Source: an uncultured Bacteroidales bacterium
Lineage (GTDB): Bacteria > Bacteroidota > Bacteroidia > Bacteroidales > WCHB1-69
Reading direction: 5' to 3'
DNA length: 64,000 nucleotides
Assembly (NCBI GenBank): GCA_934699095.1
Contig: CAKUVI010000010.1
Location: forward strand, 1-64,000
A model generated the notes under the pieces. The model ran no database searches. It saw only the letters and a list, made by a program, of their open reading frames with translations, and was not told the origin of the DNA. The number at the start of each line of letters is the position of its first letter. The first letter of the stretch is position 1. Shown here piece after piece: positions 24,137 to 31,677 of this stretch. The position numbers and the translations under genes were made by a program.

Positions 24137-24774
24137 AATTGAACTCTGTAATTCTTGCAGACAACTCAGCATCTTGCGATATTGCAGACCTTTTTATGAT
24201 GCTGAAAAACTCCACGGAACAATTGTTGGAGCAGTTTGCTTCATCTCATGAAATAGAAAGGGCTTCCAACACTTATTTATCTGATTCTATTACAAAACAG
24301 ACTCTCTCTGAAAAAATGGCTCTTATCAATAACGATCATTTTATATGTTTTTGGTTTGGACATGGAAAAAAGAACTCTTTTATGATGGATGGAGCGGATG
24401 TGGTAACGACAACAGAAAACTATTACGTGTTCACGAATGCTGTCATCTATACCTTTTCGTGTTTTAACGGCAATGATTTGGCAGACGCTGTCATTACAAA
24501 CAATGGCAAAGTTTTCGTTGGTTATGCAGGTTATGCACATTGCCCGTATGGAATAGATGATGTTACTTGCAATATTGCCATGTCCTTTGTTACATCTTTC
24601 CTTAGTGGAAAATCCATCAGCAATGCGGTAGAAGATTTGAGAACATCTTATGAAGATGCCATTTTTAACGATGAACTTGAACCTTTTCAGCGATCAAGAT
24701 TTCAAGAAAACAGAGATGGGATTGTTCTTAAAGGCAATGGGGCATTAACCATTAATGATTTGTTAGTTGCATAA
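24133..24774 (+). CDS. Caspase/CHAT-like cysteine peptidase (putative effector)
   Basis: The 213-residue protein has two features of clan CD peptidases: a hydrophobic strand ending in His (FICFWFGHGKK, His77), and 33 residues later a second strand ending in Cys (VIYTFSCFNG, Cys110), followed by GKVFVGYAG as in CHAT proteins. The short N-terminal region has no known domain. It is translationally coupled to the response regulator (ATGA overlap, 24133-24136). Known caspase-like proteins of this sort act as suicide effectors in several phage-defence systems. That role here is inference from the neighbours. Confidence 0.72.
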   Translation: MKLNSVILADNSASCDIADLFMMLKNSTEQLLEQFASSHEIERASNTYLSDSITKQTLSEKMALINNDHFICFWFGHGKKNSFMMDGADVVTTTENYYVFTNAVIYTFSCFNGNDLADAVITNNGKVFVGYAGYAHCPYGIDDVTCNIAMSFVTSFLSGKSISNAVEDLRTSYEDAIFNDELEPFQRSRFQENRDGIVLKGNGALTINDLLVA

Positions 24775-24787
24775 TTGAGATTTGGTT

Positions 24788-24874
24788 ATGGCAAAAAAGA
24801 AATACACATTCATTGACCTTTTCGCCGGCATCGGCGGCTTCCACTCGGATGACGCAAAGAGTGGGAAATATTAA
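24788..24874 (+). pseudogene. 28-codon 5' stub of a second C5 DNA methyltransferase (stub B)
   Basis: From ATG at 24788 the frame reads MAKKKYTFIDLFAGIGGFH and then SDDAKSGKY before TAA at 24872. IDLFAGIGGFH is methyltransferase motif I. Its codons differ from those of the same motif in the intact gene downstream (25138 on), so it is not a recent copy of that gene. It sits 13 bases after the peptidase gene and 22 bases before the intact methyltransferase start, the same layout as stub A. Confidence 0.7.
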
Positions 24875-24896
24875 TCAACACAAATCTTGAAACCAT

Positions 24897-26135
24897 ATGT
24901 TAAAATATAAAGAACAAATACTTACAAACGACGAGTCTGCAATAATAACGCATTATCTTCAAAACGTAAACACCAAATATGCTTTACCTTTTGAAAAAGA
25001 TGCATTAGACTTGCTTTACGGCAAAGAGGATGTTGAGCTCTCTGGAATGGTCAAAGAACCCGATCCCCAATATAATTTATTTCCAGAATTATTCTCCGTT
25101 CCCTTCCCTGCTCCTAAAAATCCAAAGTTTACATTCATTGATTTGTTTGCTGGTATAGGAGGATTTCGTATTGCTATGCAAAATCTCGGTGGGAAATGTG
25201 TTTATTCTTCAGAGTGGGATTCACAAGCACAAAAAACCTACTTGGCAAATTACGGGGAAGTCCCTTTTGGTGACATTACTAAAGAAACCACAAAACAGTA
25301 TATTCCTGATGATTTTGATGTCTTATGTGCTGGGTTTCCCTGTCAGGCATTCTCTTTGGCGGGCAAACGCCGTGGTTTTGAAGAAACTCGAGGGACGTTG
25401 TTCTTCGATGTGGCTGAGATATTGCGCAGAAAACGCCCAAAAGCTTTTTTCTTAGAAAATGTAAAGGGTTTGATGATACACGACAAGGGAAAAACACTTG
25501 ACACTATTTTGAACGTGTTGCGTAACGACTTGGATTATTACGTGCCAGATCCTGAGATTGTTAATGCTATGAACTTTGGAGTTCCACAACATAGAGAGAG
25601 AATTTATATTGTCGGATTTCGTAAAGATATGAAAGTCAAGAGCTTTAAATATCCCGATCCTACAGATAAAACCAAACGATTCATAGATATAAGAGAAGAA
25701 AAGGAGGTTTCACCAAAATACTATTTGTCAACCCAATACCAGCAAACATTAATTGAGCACAAAAAGCGTCACGAGAGCAAGGGCAATGGATTCGGTTATG
25801 AGATTATCTCAGATGACGGAGTAGCAAATGCTATTGTTGTCGGAGGAATGGGGCGCGAACGCAACATAGTGATTGACAACCGTTTGACTAATTTCACACC
25901 CGTTACTAACATAAAAGGAGAAATCAACCACGATGGATGGCGGAGAATGACACCTCGCGAATGGGCGAGATTGCAAGGGTTTCCCGACTCGTTTATAATA
26001 CCCGTTGCTGATGCTTCTGCATATAAGCAATTTGGTAATTCCGTCGCTGTTCCTGCTATTCAGGCTACAGCTGAACAAATTATTAAAAGAGTAAAACTTG
26101 ATAAACCAAAACAATATGGCAATAACAGGAAATAA
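24897..26135 (+). CDS. DNA (cytosine-5) methyltransferase, M.HpaII-like (predicted CCGG)
   Basis: The 412-residue enzyme has a 78-residue N-terminal extension before motif I (FIDLFAGIGGFR, 80-91). Motif IV with Cys149 (AGFPCQAFS), motif VI (FLENVKGL), VIII (PQHRERIYIVGF), a target-recognition region (about 255-345), and motifs IX/X (RRMTPREWARLQGFP, QFGNSVAVPAI) follow. It shares 20 bases with the HpaII-type nuclease gene, so the pair forms a type II system. The predicted site is CCGG with cytosine-5 methylation; this comes from the nuclease family, not from reading the recognition domain. Confidence 0.93.
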   Translation: MLKYKEQILTNDESAIITHYLQNVNTKYALPFEKDALDLLYGKEDVELSGMVKEPDPQYNLFPELFSVPFPAPKNPKFTFIDLFAGIGGFRIAMQNLGGKCVYSSEWDSQAQKTYLANYGEVPFGDITKETTKQYIPDDFDVLCAGFPCQAFSLAGKRRGFEETRGTLFFDVAEILRRKRPKAFFLENVKGLMIHDKGKTLDTILNVLRNDLDYYVPDPEIVNAMNFGVPQHRERIYIVGFRKDMKVKSFKYPDPTDKTKRFIDIREEKEVSPKYYLSTQYQQTLIEHKKRHESKGNGFGYEIISDDGVANAIVVGGMGRERNIVIDNRLTNFTPVTNIKGEINHDGWRRMTPREWARLQGFPDSFIIPVADASAYKQFGNSVAVPAIQATAEQIIKRVKLDKPKQYGNNRK

Positions 26136-27204
26136 AGGAGAGTGGAGTGAGATATACACTTTATTGAAGCTTTTAGGAGAAGGAGAAGTCTATGCAGGTG
26201 ACCAAAATCTAAATAGGATATTGGATTTAGTTTACCCTATTGTTTCCATTATTCGACAGGAAAGAGAAGAAAAATACAAATATTCGCCAATAGGTAGCGA
26301 GATTGTTATTTTCAAAGCAAGCGGAGAAGAACTTTTAAGGACTCCTGCCTATGTATTTTTGAGTCAATCAGAAATGCTGTTGGAAAAGATAAAAGAAAAC
26401 GACGGGGCTTTTTCTGTGCCATTAATTGAAGAGTTTATGCACTCCATTTATTGTAATTCACTCAAGGCAAGATCCTCCGATAAAACTGATATAAGAATAG
26501 TTCTGCATGATAAACGTACTCGTCTCAACTCTGAAATGGGTTTTAGTATAAAATCCCAACTTGGTGGAAACTCTACATTGTTAAATGCAAGTGAAGCAAC
26601 AAATTTCACCTTTAAAATAGTTGGTGTGAATCTTACCAATGAAGAAATTGAGAGCATTAATGAAATCAATCCGTCTCGCAATAAGGTTATTGAAAGATAC
26701 AACGCCATATTGAGGAAAGGTGGTAGACTCCAGTACAGTCATATTGACAATGATGTTTTTGAACGTAATATACGAATGTTGGATGGAGACATGGCGCATT
26801 TGGTTGCATCAATGCTAATAGTTCAATTAGATGAAGGAATTACAGCCTTTCCCCAATTAATTGAGACAATGTCAGAAACAAATCCTTTGAGATTTAGAGG
26901 CAACAACCTACTTGAGATTTACACATACAAAGCCAAGCATCTTCTTACCTCAGCTGCGCTTGGAATGATGCCTGCCACACTATGGACAGGCCGATTTGAC
27001 GCAAATGGAGGTTATCTTGTTGTGAAGAATGACGGCGATATTGTTTGTTATCATTTTTATGACCGCAATAGATTTGAAGATTTTTTGTTTACAAATGCGT
27101 ATCTCGAACGTGCCAGTACCACAAGGCATAAATATGCAATGGTTTATAAAGATTTAACTGGTGATTTAATGTTCAAATTAAACCTACAAATTAGATTACG
27201 ATAA
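26116..27204 (+). CDS. HpaII-family type II restriction endonuclease
   Basis: This 362-residue protein is recognisable as HpaII family from ITGNKGEWSEIYTLLKLL at the start and KARSSDKTDIRIVLHD ... GFSIKSQLGGNSTLLNASEAT in the middle. DIR (Asp125) and SIK (Lys146) are the likely parts of the PD-(D/E)xK-type active site. It is expected to cut unmethylated CCGG. The ATG at 26116 is chosen over a TTG 18 bases upstream because GNKGEW is the conserved start. It overlaps the methyltransferase gene by 20 bases, so modification is made before restriction. Confidence 0.9.
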   Translation: MAITGNKGEWSEIYTLLKLLGEGEVYAGDQNLNRILDLVYPIVSIIRQEREEKYKYSPIGSEIVIFKASGEELLRTPAYVFLSQSEMLLEKIKENDGAFSVPLIEEFMHSIYCNSLKARSSDKTDIRIVLHDKRTRLNSEMGFSIKSQLGGNSTLLNASEATNFTFKIVGVNLTNEEIESINEINPSRNKVIERYNAILRKGGRLQYSHIDNDVFERNIRMLDGDMAHLVASMLIVQLDEGITAFPQLIETMSETNPLRFRGNNLLEIYTYKAKHLLTSAALGMMPATLWTGRFDANGGYLVVKNDGDIVCYHFYDRNRFEDFLFTNAYLERASTTRHKYAMVYKDLTGDLMFKLNLQIRLR

Positions 27205-27231
27205 TATTGCTGATTAGCGTAAAAACCACCT

Positions 27232-27498
27232 ATGCCCCACACCCTCTACAAAACCCAAGGCACCTGCTCGCAGTTCATCGATGTGACCGTCGATGACGAG
27301 GGCGTTATTCAGCAGGTCTTCTTTTATGGCGGATGCGACGGAAACCTCCAAGGCATCTGCCGGCTGGTCACCGGACAGAAAATCGACGACGTCATCCCGA
27401 AGCTCAACGGCATCCGCTGCGGAGGTAAGCCCACCTCCTGCCCCGACCAGCTCTGCCGCGCACTGGAATCGCTGAAGCAGTCCGCACAAGAAAAATAA
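27232..27498 (+). CDS. TSCPD-domain protein, unknown function
   Basis: The 88-residue protein matches the small TSCPD family (CSQFIDVTVDDEGVIQQVFFYGGC, GNLQGICRLV, IRCGGKPTSCPDQLCRAL). The same domain occurs at the C-terminus of B12-dependent ribonucleotide reductases, with conserved Cys that may bind metal or act in redox. The codons are G+C rich (third positions mostly C/G), in sharp contrast to the HpaII gene 27 bases upstream. The next gene follows after 9 bases. Confidence 0.85.
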   Translation: MPHTLYKTQGTCSQFIDVTVDDEGVIQQVFFYGGCDGNLQGICRLVTGQKIDDVIPKLNGIRCGGKPTSCPDQLCRALESLKQSAQEK

Positions 27499-27507
27499 CA
27501 CCCCCTG

Positions 27508-28428
27508 ATGCTCTCCTCTTCCATAAAACGGAATCTCTCGGTCGCGCTGTTCCTCACCCTGATGGTGGCTCTGGCGGATGCTTCGGAACTACGCGAGATC
27601 GTCTTCCCCGAGGCGGCGGCGCTGTGCGTCGGACTCTGGCTGATGCCCAAGGCGGTGTGGAACGTGCGAGGATGGCAGATCCCCCTCTACCTGACGGCCG
27701 CGGCCACCATCGGACTGGCCATCAACCTGCTGCTGCCCGCCAGCTTCGAAGTCCGCTTTGCGCTGGCCTTCGTCATCGTGATGGGACTGCTGCGGTTGGT
27801 GCGGTGCAATATGTACCCCACCGTTTCGGCGGCTATGCTGCCCGTGCTGGTGGGGACTACCTCGTGGCTCTATCCCGCCTGCGTACTGGTGATTTCGGTG
27901 CTGCTGGCCCTCGGCAGAGGCTGGCTCCGACAAGAGGAACGTACGGAATACCTTCCCTTCGGAGGACTCCAGCTGGTTCTGCTCACGGCCTCCGTGTGCC
28001 TCCCCCTGGCCGTCACCCTCTGCCTCCCCTACCCCACCCTCCGTTTTCTCGCAGTGCCTCCTCTGGTGGTCACTATGATCGAGTTCGCCAACCGCCGCAG
28101 CGGCTTCCGCGAACGCCCGTGGACGATATGGGGACTCATTGTCGCTGCCGCTACATTGGGCACCCTCACCAGCCTTCTGTTCCATCATCGTTGGGGTCTC
28201 CCGATGGCGGTGGGCACCTTCGTGACCGTGCCGCTGATGCTCCTTCTTTTCAAACGGTTCAAGCCCTTCGCTCCCGCTTTGGCCATCGCCATCGTACCGG
28301 CACTGCTGCCCTGCGAAGTACTCCCGTGGTTCCCGCTCCTTGCAGCCCTCGGCGGAGGCTGGTTCATCCTCGCCGGAATGCTGCTCCCCAAATGGATGCT
28401 TCTGGAAAAGCATAATTTTGAAAAGTAA
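27508..28428 (+). CDS. Multi-pass inner-membrane protein, unknown function
   Basis: The 306-residue protein has about nine hydrophobic segments (e.g. LSVALFLTLMVALA, FALAFVIVMGLLRL, LQLVLLTASVCLPLAVTL, ALAIAIVPALLPCEVL) and short charged loops. No transporter family can be named. It forms a pair with the TSCPD gene, in the same G+C-rich composition (37 G+C in the 60 bases 27541-27600). A perfect hairpin lies 14 bases after the stop and could end the transcript. Confidence 0.75.
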   Translation: MLSSSIKRNLSVALFLTLMVALADASELREIVFPEAAALCVGLWLMPKAVWNVRGWQIPLYLTAAATIGLAINLLLPASFEVRFALAFVIVMGLLRLVRCNMYPTVSAAMLPVLVGTTSWLYPACVLVISVLLALGRGWLRQEERTEYLPFGGLQLVLLTASVCLPLAVTLCLPYPTLRFLAVPPLVVTMIEFANRRSGFRERPWTIWGLIVAAATLGTLTSLLFHHRWGLPMAVGTFVTVPLMLLLFKRFKPFAPALAIAIVPALLPCEVLPWFPLLAALGGGWFILAGMLLPKWMLLEKHNFEK

Positions 28429-28442
28429 CATAGTAAGGTGGC

Positions 28443-28474
28443 TTATTTTACTTTTGTTGCCAAAAGTAAAATAA
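28443..28474. promoter_or_regulatory. Perfect palindrome with 14-base arms, possible operator of the Fic gene
   Basis: Arms TTATTTTACTTTTG (28443-28456) and CAAAAGTAAAATAA (28461-28474) are fully complementary around TTGC. The half-site AAAGTAAAATAA occurs once more just upstream of the Fic -7 box (about 28504-28515). This spacing of three half-sites suggests a repressor site; the A+T-rich stem could also act as a weak terminator for the membrane-protein gene. Confidence 0.55.
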
Positions 28475-28522
28475 CGGTGTTTCTATTTTTACCTTTCGGT
28501 CAAAAAGTAAAATAAAAAGTTG

Positions 28523-28530
28523 TATTTTTG
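28523..28530 (+). promoter_or_regulatory. -7 box (TATTTTTG) for the Fic gene
   Basis: TAnnTTTG match 21 bases upstream of the ATG at 28552. It rules out the in-frame TTG at 28528, which is part of the box. Confidence 0.6.
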
Positions 28531-28551
28531 CATCCAAATAATACAAATGAG

Positions 28552-29691
28552 ATGATAGCATTAGAAAACTACCAGTCAGGACATTATGAACAAGGGACAG
28601 GATATAAGTATTTCGTCCCCACTAAAATAAATGACGAATGGACGTGGAAAGACCCGGCCATAAGCAATCTTTTGGAAAAGGCATCCTTACGACTTGGAGA
28701 GCTTAACTCGTACTCTCGTCTTGTGCCAAATATAGACCTGTTCATTCAACTTCACGTCACAAAAGAGGCCGTGCTTTCAAGCCGCATTGAAGGCACGCAG
28801 ACCCATATTGATGAGGCCCTTTTGCCACAATCTGAGGTGCGTGAGGAACGTCGGAACGATTGGCAAGAAGTACGCAACTATGTCAATGCCATCAACGACG
28901 CCATCAAAAACCTTGACAAACTCCCGATATCGTCACGGCTTATTCGTTCTACACATAAGATACTGTTGAATAGCGTTCGCGGAGAGCATAAAATGCCGGG
29001 TGAATACCGGACAAGCCAAAACTGGATTGGCGGCAATGCCATTGCGGACGCCCGTTTCATACCCCCTCATCATCAACTTGTCGGTGAATTGATGGGGGAT
29101 CTTGAGAATTTTCTGAATAATCCAGATGTAAATGTCCCTGATTTGGTTAAAATAGCTATCGCCCATTATCAATTTGAGACTATCTACCCGTTCCTTGATG
29201 GTAATGGACGTATTGGCCGACTTCTGATCACCCTTTTTATGGTGGAGGAAAAGATACTTGACAAACCTCTGCTTTATTTGTCCACATATTTTGAAAAAAG
29301 AAAGGATCTATACTATGATAACCTTAACATGGTTAGGGTAAACAATGATATGTTACATTGGGTAAAATATTTTCTTGTGGGTATTGAACAGACAGCGACA
29401 CTTGCGGTTCAAACTCTTACAAAAATTATTCAATTCAAAGAAGGAATAGAAAACCACATCCGTATTCATTATGGTCGGCGGAGTACGAACACTATATTAC
29501 TTATACACCGACTTCTTCAAGATCCGGTAATAACAGTCGATGATGCTGCTCATATTTGTGGAATTTCATACAAAGCCGCTAACGACATTGTCAAACTTCT
29601 TTGCAATGATAAATACCTTGTGGAATCCACAGGCCAAAGTCGTAACCGGTTGTTCACATTCAAACCATATACAGATATTTTTGCAGAATAA
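28552..29691 (+). CDS. Fic-domain protein with Tyr in place of the catalytic His
   Basis: The 379-residue protein has an N-terminal Fic_N-like domain, then an inhibitory helix motif SSRIEG (Ser76, Glu80, Gly81), then the Fic core with IYPFLDGNGRIGR (residues 211-223). The family motif is HPFxxGNGRxxR and the His transfers AMP or another group to a target Tyr/Ser/Thr; here position 212 is Tyr. The C-terminus is a winged-helix (VDDAAHICGISYKAANDIVKLL), usual for this Fic subclass. The palindromic sites upstream may be bound by it. Either inactive or with altered chemistry. Confidence 0.9.
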   Translation: MIALENYQSGHYEQGTGYKYFVPTKINDEWTWKDPAISNLLEKASLRLGELNSYSRLVPNIDLFIQLHVTKEAVLSSRIEGTQTHIDEALLPQSEVREERRNDWQEVRNYVNAINDAIKNLDKLPISSRLIRSTHKILLNSVRGEHKMPGEYRTSQNWIGGNAIADARFIPPHHQLVGELMGDLENFLNNPDVNVPDLVKIAIAHYQFETIYPFLDGNGRIGRLLITLFMVEEKILDKPLLYLSTYFEKRKDLYYDNLNMVRVNNDMLHWVKYFLVGIEQTATLAVQTLTKIIQFKEGIENHIRIHYGRRSTNTILLIHRLLQDPVITVDDAAHICGISYKAANDIVKLLCNDKYLVESTGQSRNRLFTFKPYTDIFAE

Positions 29692-29711
29692 TCAAGATAA
29701 ATTATCTCCTT

Positions 29712-29867
29712 ATGTCCATTTTTCGCGTCATCCTCTCCCTCTTTTTCCCGCCGCTGGCCGTCATCGACCGCGGGTGCGGCTCCATCCTCATCGTCCTTAT
29801 CCTCACCGGCTGCGGCTGGGTGCCGGGCGTCATCGCCGCGTTGGTCATCCTGAACAAGAACGAGTGA
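29712..29867 (+). CDS. YqaE/Pmp3-family small membrane protein
   Basis: This 51-residue protein is too short for most gene calls. From ATG at 29712 it reads MSIFRVILSLFFPPLAVIDRG, then two hydrophobic helices (SILIVLILTGCGWVPGVIAALVIL) and NKNE. The PPLAV and GW-PG-IxA pattern is that of the Pmp3/YqaE stress-induced membrane peptides, which are about 50-55 residues and may affect membrane potential. It is G+C rich, unlike the Fic gene before and the DUF1016 gene after it. Confidence 0.85.
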   Translation: MSIFRVILSLFFPPLAVIDRGCGSILIVLILTGCGWVPGVIAALVILNKNE

Positions 29868-29888
29868 CTGTGTCTGGCGGATTTTTTT

Positions 29889-29896
29889 TATTTTTG
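29889..29896 (+). promoter_or_regulatory. -7 box (TATTTTTG) for the DUF1016 gene
   Basis: TAnnTTTG match in the 106-base gap, 77 bases upstream of the ATG at 29974. Confidence 0.5.
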
Positions 29897-29973
29897 CCGA
29901 TTGTGAAGTTCTAATACAGCAACTCAAAAACAAGTAATAAGAACTGAAACAAAATCGACAAAATATTATCTGT

Positions 29974-31131
29974 ATGGAAAAATCTATCTCATTATTAGAC
30001 AAAGACTATTCTCGGTGGATTAGCGAACTAAGTTCCCGCTACCGCAGAAGCCAGATCAAAGCGGCGGTAAAAGTGAATGAGGAGATGATCCTATTCTATC
30101 TTGAATTGGGTCGCGACATTGTGTTGCTTGATGCTGAAAACAAATATGGTAGTGCATTCTATGCATCGCTAAGCCGTGATCTGAAGCATGCTTTGCCTGA
30201 TGCTTCCGGTCTTTCCGAGGCGAACATCAGATATGCAAAACGTTTCTATGTCCTTTATTCTGAGGCGATTGGAAATCTTCAGCAAGTTGCTGAAGAATCT
30301 GAAGGCAAGCTTTTACTCGCCCAAAGCTTATCAAATTCTCAGCAAGTTGCTGAAAAATTTGATTTGGTTTTTGCACAAAATGTCATCACTGACTTGTGCC
30401 TTGTCCCGTGGGGTCATCACATAGCAATCATCGACAAGGCGAAAGGCAACATGAAAAAAGCCTTGTTTTTCGTCCATCAAACAGTGCAAAATGGCTGGAG
30501 TCGCAATATGCTGCTCAATTTTCTCGGCACCGACCTCTATGAACGACAAGGTAAGGCACTAACTAACTTTGAGCGCACCTTACCCAAAGAATCAAGCGAA
30601 CTGGCAAAAGAGTTGACAAAAGACCCATATAACTTCGCCTTTACTGGCATAACTGGCAGATATAATGAACGTCTGCTGAAGGACAAACTTCTCAATAATA
30701 TCACGCAATTTCTGGTGGAGTTGGGCACAGGTTTCGCTTACGTCGGCAAGGAATACCGCCTGCAGATAGGTGACACGGAGAACTTCATCGACCTGCTGTT
30801 CTACAATCTGAATTTGTCGTGCTATGTGGTCATTGAAGTGAAAATCGGCAAGTTTGAGTTTGCCGATGCCGGGCAATTGGGTGGTTATGTGGTATCGTGC
30901 AACCATCTGCTGAGAAAAGAAGGCCGCGACAATCCAACGATAGGTCTGCTGATTTGCAAAGAGAAAGATAGCCTTGTGGCACAATACGGCTTGGAAGCCA
31001 GCAGTCAGCCATTAGGTATTTCCGAGTACGAACTGGCCAAGCTCTATCCGGAGAAAGTGGAAGGAACCATTCCCACCATTGAAGAATTAGAACAGAAATT
31101 GGGCGACAGAATCAAAAATATCGAAGACTGA
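29974..31131 (+). CDS. DUF1016/YhcG-family PD-(D/E)xK nuclease-like protein
   Basis: The 385-residue protein has an N-terminal helical DUF1016 domain (residues 1-160, with RSQIKAAVKVNEEMILFYLELGRDI) and a C-terminal nuclease-like domain: FAYVGKEYRLQIG, Asp in FIDLLFYN, and VIEVKIGKFE with the E-x-K pair. The family is found alone and next to type I restriction genes. A 15-codon region holds two copies of SxQQVAE, encoded by the direct repeat CAGCAAGTTGCTGAA at about 30280 and 30341, which is itself nearly palindromic. This insertion lies in the linker of the N-terminal domain. Confidence 0.9.
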   Translation: MEKSISLLDKDYSRWISELSSRYRRSQIKAAVKVNEEMILFYLELGRDIVLLDAENKYGSAFYASLSRDLKHALPDASGLSEANIRYAKRFYVLYSEAIGNLQQVAEESEGKLLLAQSLSNSQQVAEKFDLVFAQNVITDLCLVPWGHHIAIIDKAKGNMKKALFFVHQTVQNGWSRNMLLNFLGTDLYERQGKALTNFERTLPKESSELAKELTKDPYNFAFTGITGRYNERLLKDKLLNNITQFLVELGTGFAYVGKEYRLQIGDTENFIDLLFYNLNLSCYVVIEVKIGKFEFADAGQLGGYVVSCNHLLRKEGRDNPTIGLLICKEKDSLVAQYGLEASSQPLGISEYELAKLYPEKVEGTIPTIEELEQKLGDRIKNIED

Positions 31132-31141
31132 AGAATAGTTT

Positions 31142-31543
31142 ATGAAACACATCACCGTTTCCGCCGCCATCATCCACGACTCCCAAAACCGCATCTTCGC
31201 CACCCAGCGGGGCAGCGGCGACTGGAAGGACTGGTGGGAGTTTCCCGGCGGCAAGATCGAACCCGGCGAGACCCCCGAGGAGGCCGTTCGCCGCGAAATC
31301 CGGGAGGAGCTGGACACGCTCATCACCGTCGGGGAACTGCTGCACACCGTCGAGTGGGACTACCCAAAGTTTCACCTCACGATGCACTGCTTTCTCTGCA
31401 CCGTGGAGAGTGGCTCGCTCACCCTCCTCGAACACGAGGCCGCCCGCTGGCTCGCCCCCGACGAGCTCGACAGCGTGCAGTGGCTGCCCGCCGACTGGGA
31501 GGTGATTGAAAGGCTGAAACAACGATATAATAATCAGCGTTAA
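31142..31543 (+). CDS. mutT: MutT-like Nudix hydrolase (8-oxo-dGTP diphosphatase)
   Basis: The 133-residue protein has the Nudix box GGKIEPGETPEEAVRREIRE-EL (residues 37-58), with all metal-binding Glu. WEFPGGK just before it and the C-terminal WLPADWEVIE are typical of MutT/CtfG-like 8-oxo-dGTPases. It would clean oxidised nucleotides. The codons are strongly G+C rich, unlike the preceding DUF1016 gene 10 bases upstream. The repeat at 31542-31588 starts at its stop codon. Confidence 0.88.
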   Translation: MKHITVSAAIIHDSQNRIFATQRGSGDWKDWWEFPGGKIEPGETPEEAVRREIREELDTLITVGELLHTVEWDYPKFHLTMHCFLCTVESGSLTLLEHEAARWLAPDELDSVQWLPADWEVIERLKQRYNNQR

Positions 31544-31588
31544 TCTGCGGAGTCTGCGGGAGAATAATATGCCCGCAGAACTCGCGGA
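31542..31588. repeat. Dispersed inverted repeat with TCTGCGG arms
   Basis: Arm TCTGCGGAGTCTGCGGG (31544-31560) pairs imperfectly with CCCGCAGAACTCGCGGA (31572-31588) across an 11-base spacer. The left arm plus flank recurs at 2017-2040 (22 of 24 bases). Further ACGCAGACGGG follows. It reads as a REP-like intergenic element and could fold at the end of the mutT transcript. Confidence 0.65.
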
Positions 31589-31665
31589 AATACGCAGACG
31601 GGATATTTACAAGATTAAATGGGATAACTCAGACAAATATTCCTTGCCGGTTTCAATATTATTCG

Positions 31666-31673
31666 TATTTTTG
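31666..31673 (+). promoter_or_regulatory. -7 box (TATTTTTG) four bases before the PheC-like ATG
   Basis: TATTTTTG is followed by CATC and the ATG at 31678. With transcription starting 5-8 bases after the box, the mRNA would be leaderless or nearly so. The same spacing is seen for miaB. Confidence 0.55.
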
Positions 31674-31677
31674 CATC

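Noticed and set aside
20325..24774. Calling the operon a Detocs system
   Set aside because: Detocs effectors carry their own receiver domain and the sensor is of a different build; here the effector has none, and a methyltransferase and a second ATPase are present.
27589..28431. A 280-codon frame antisense to the membrane-protein gene
   Set aside because: His/Gln/Glu-rich composition is typical of the complement of G+C-rich coding DNA; the plus-strand frame has clear membrane helices.
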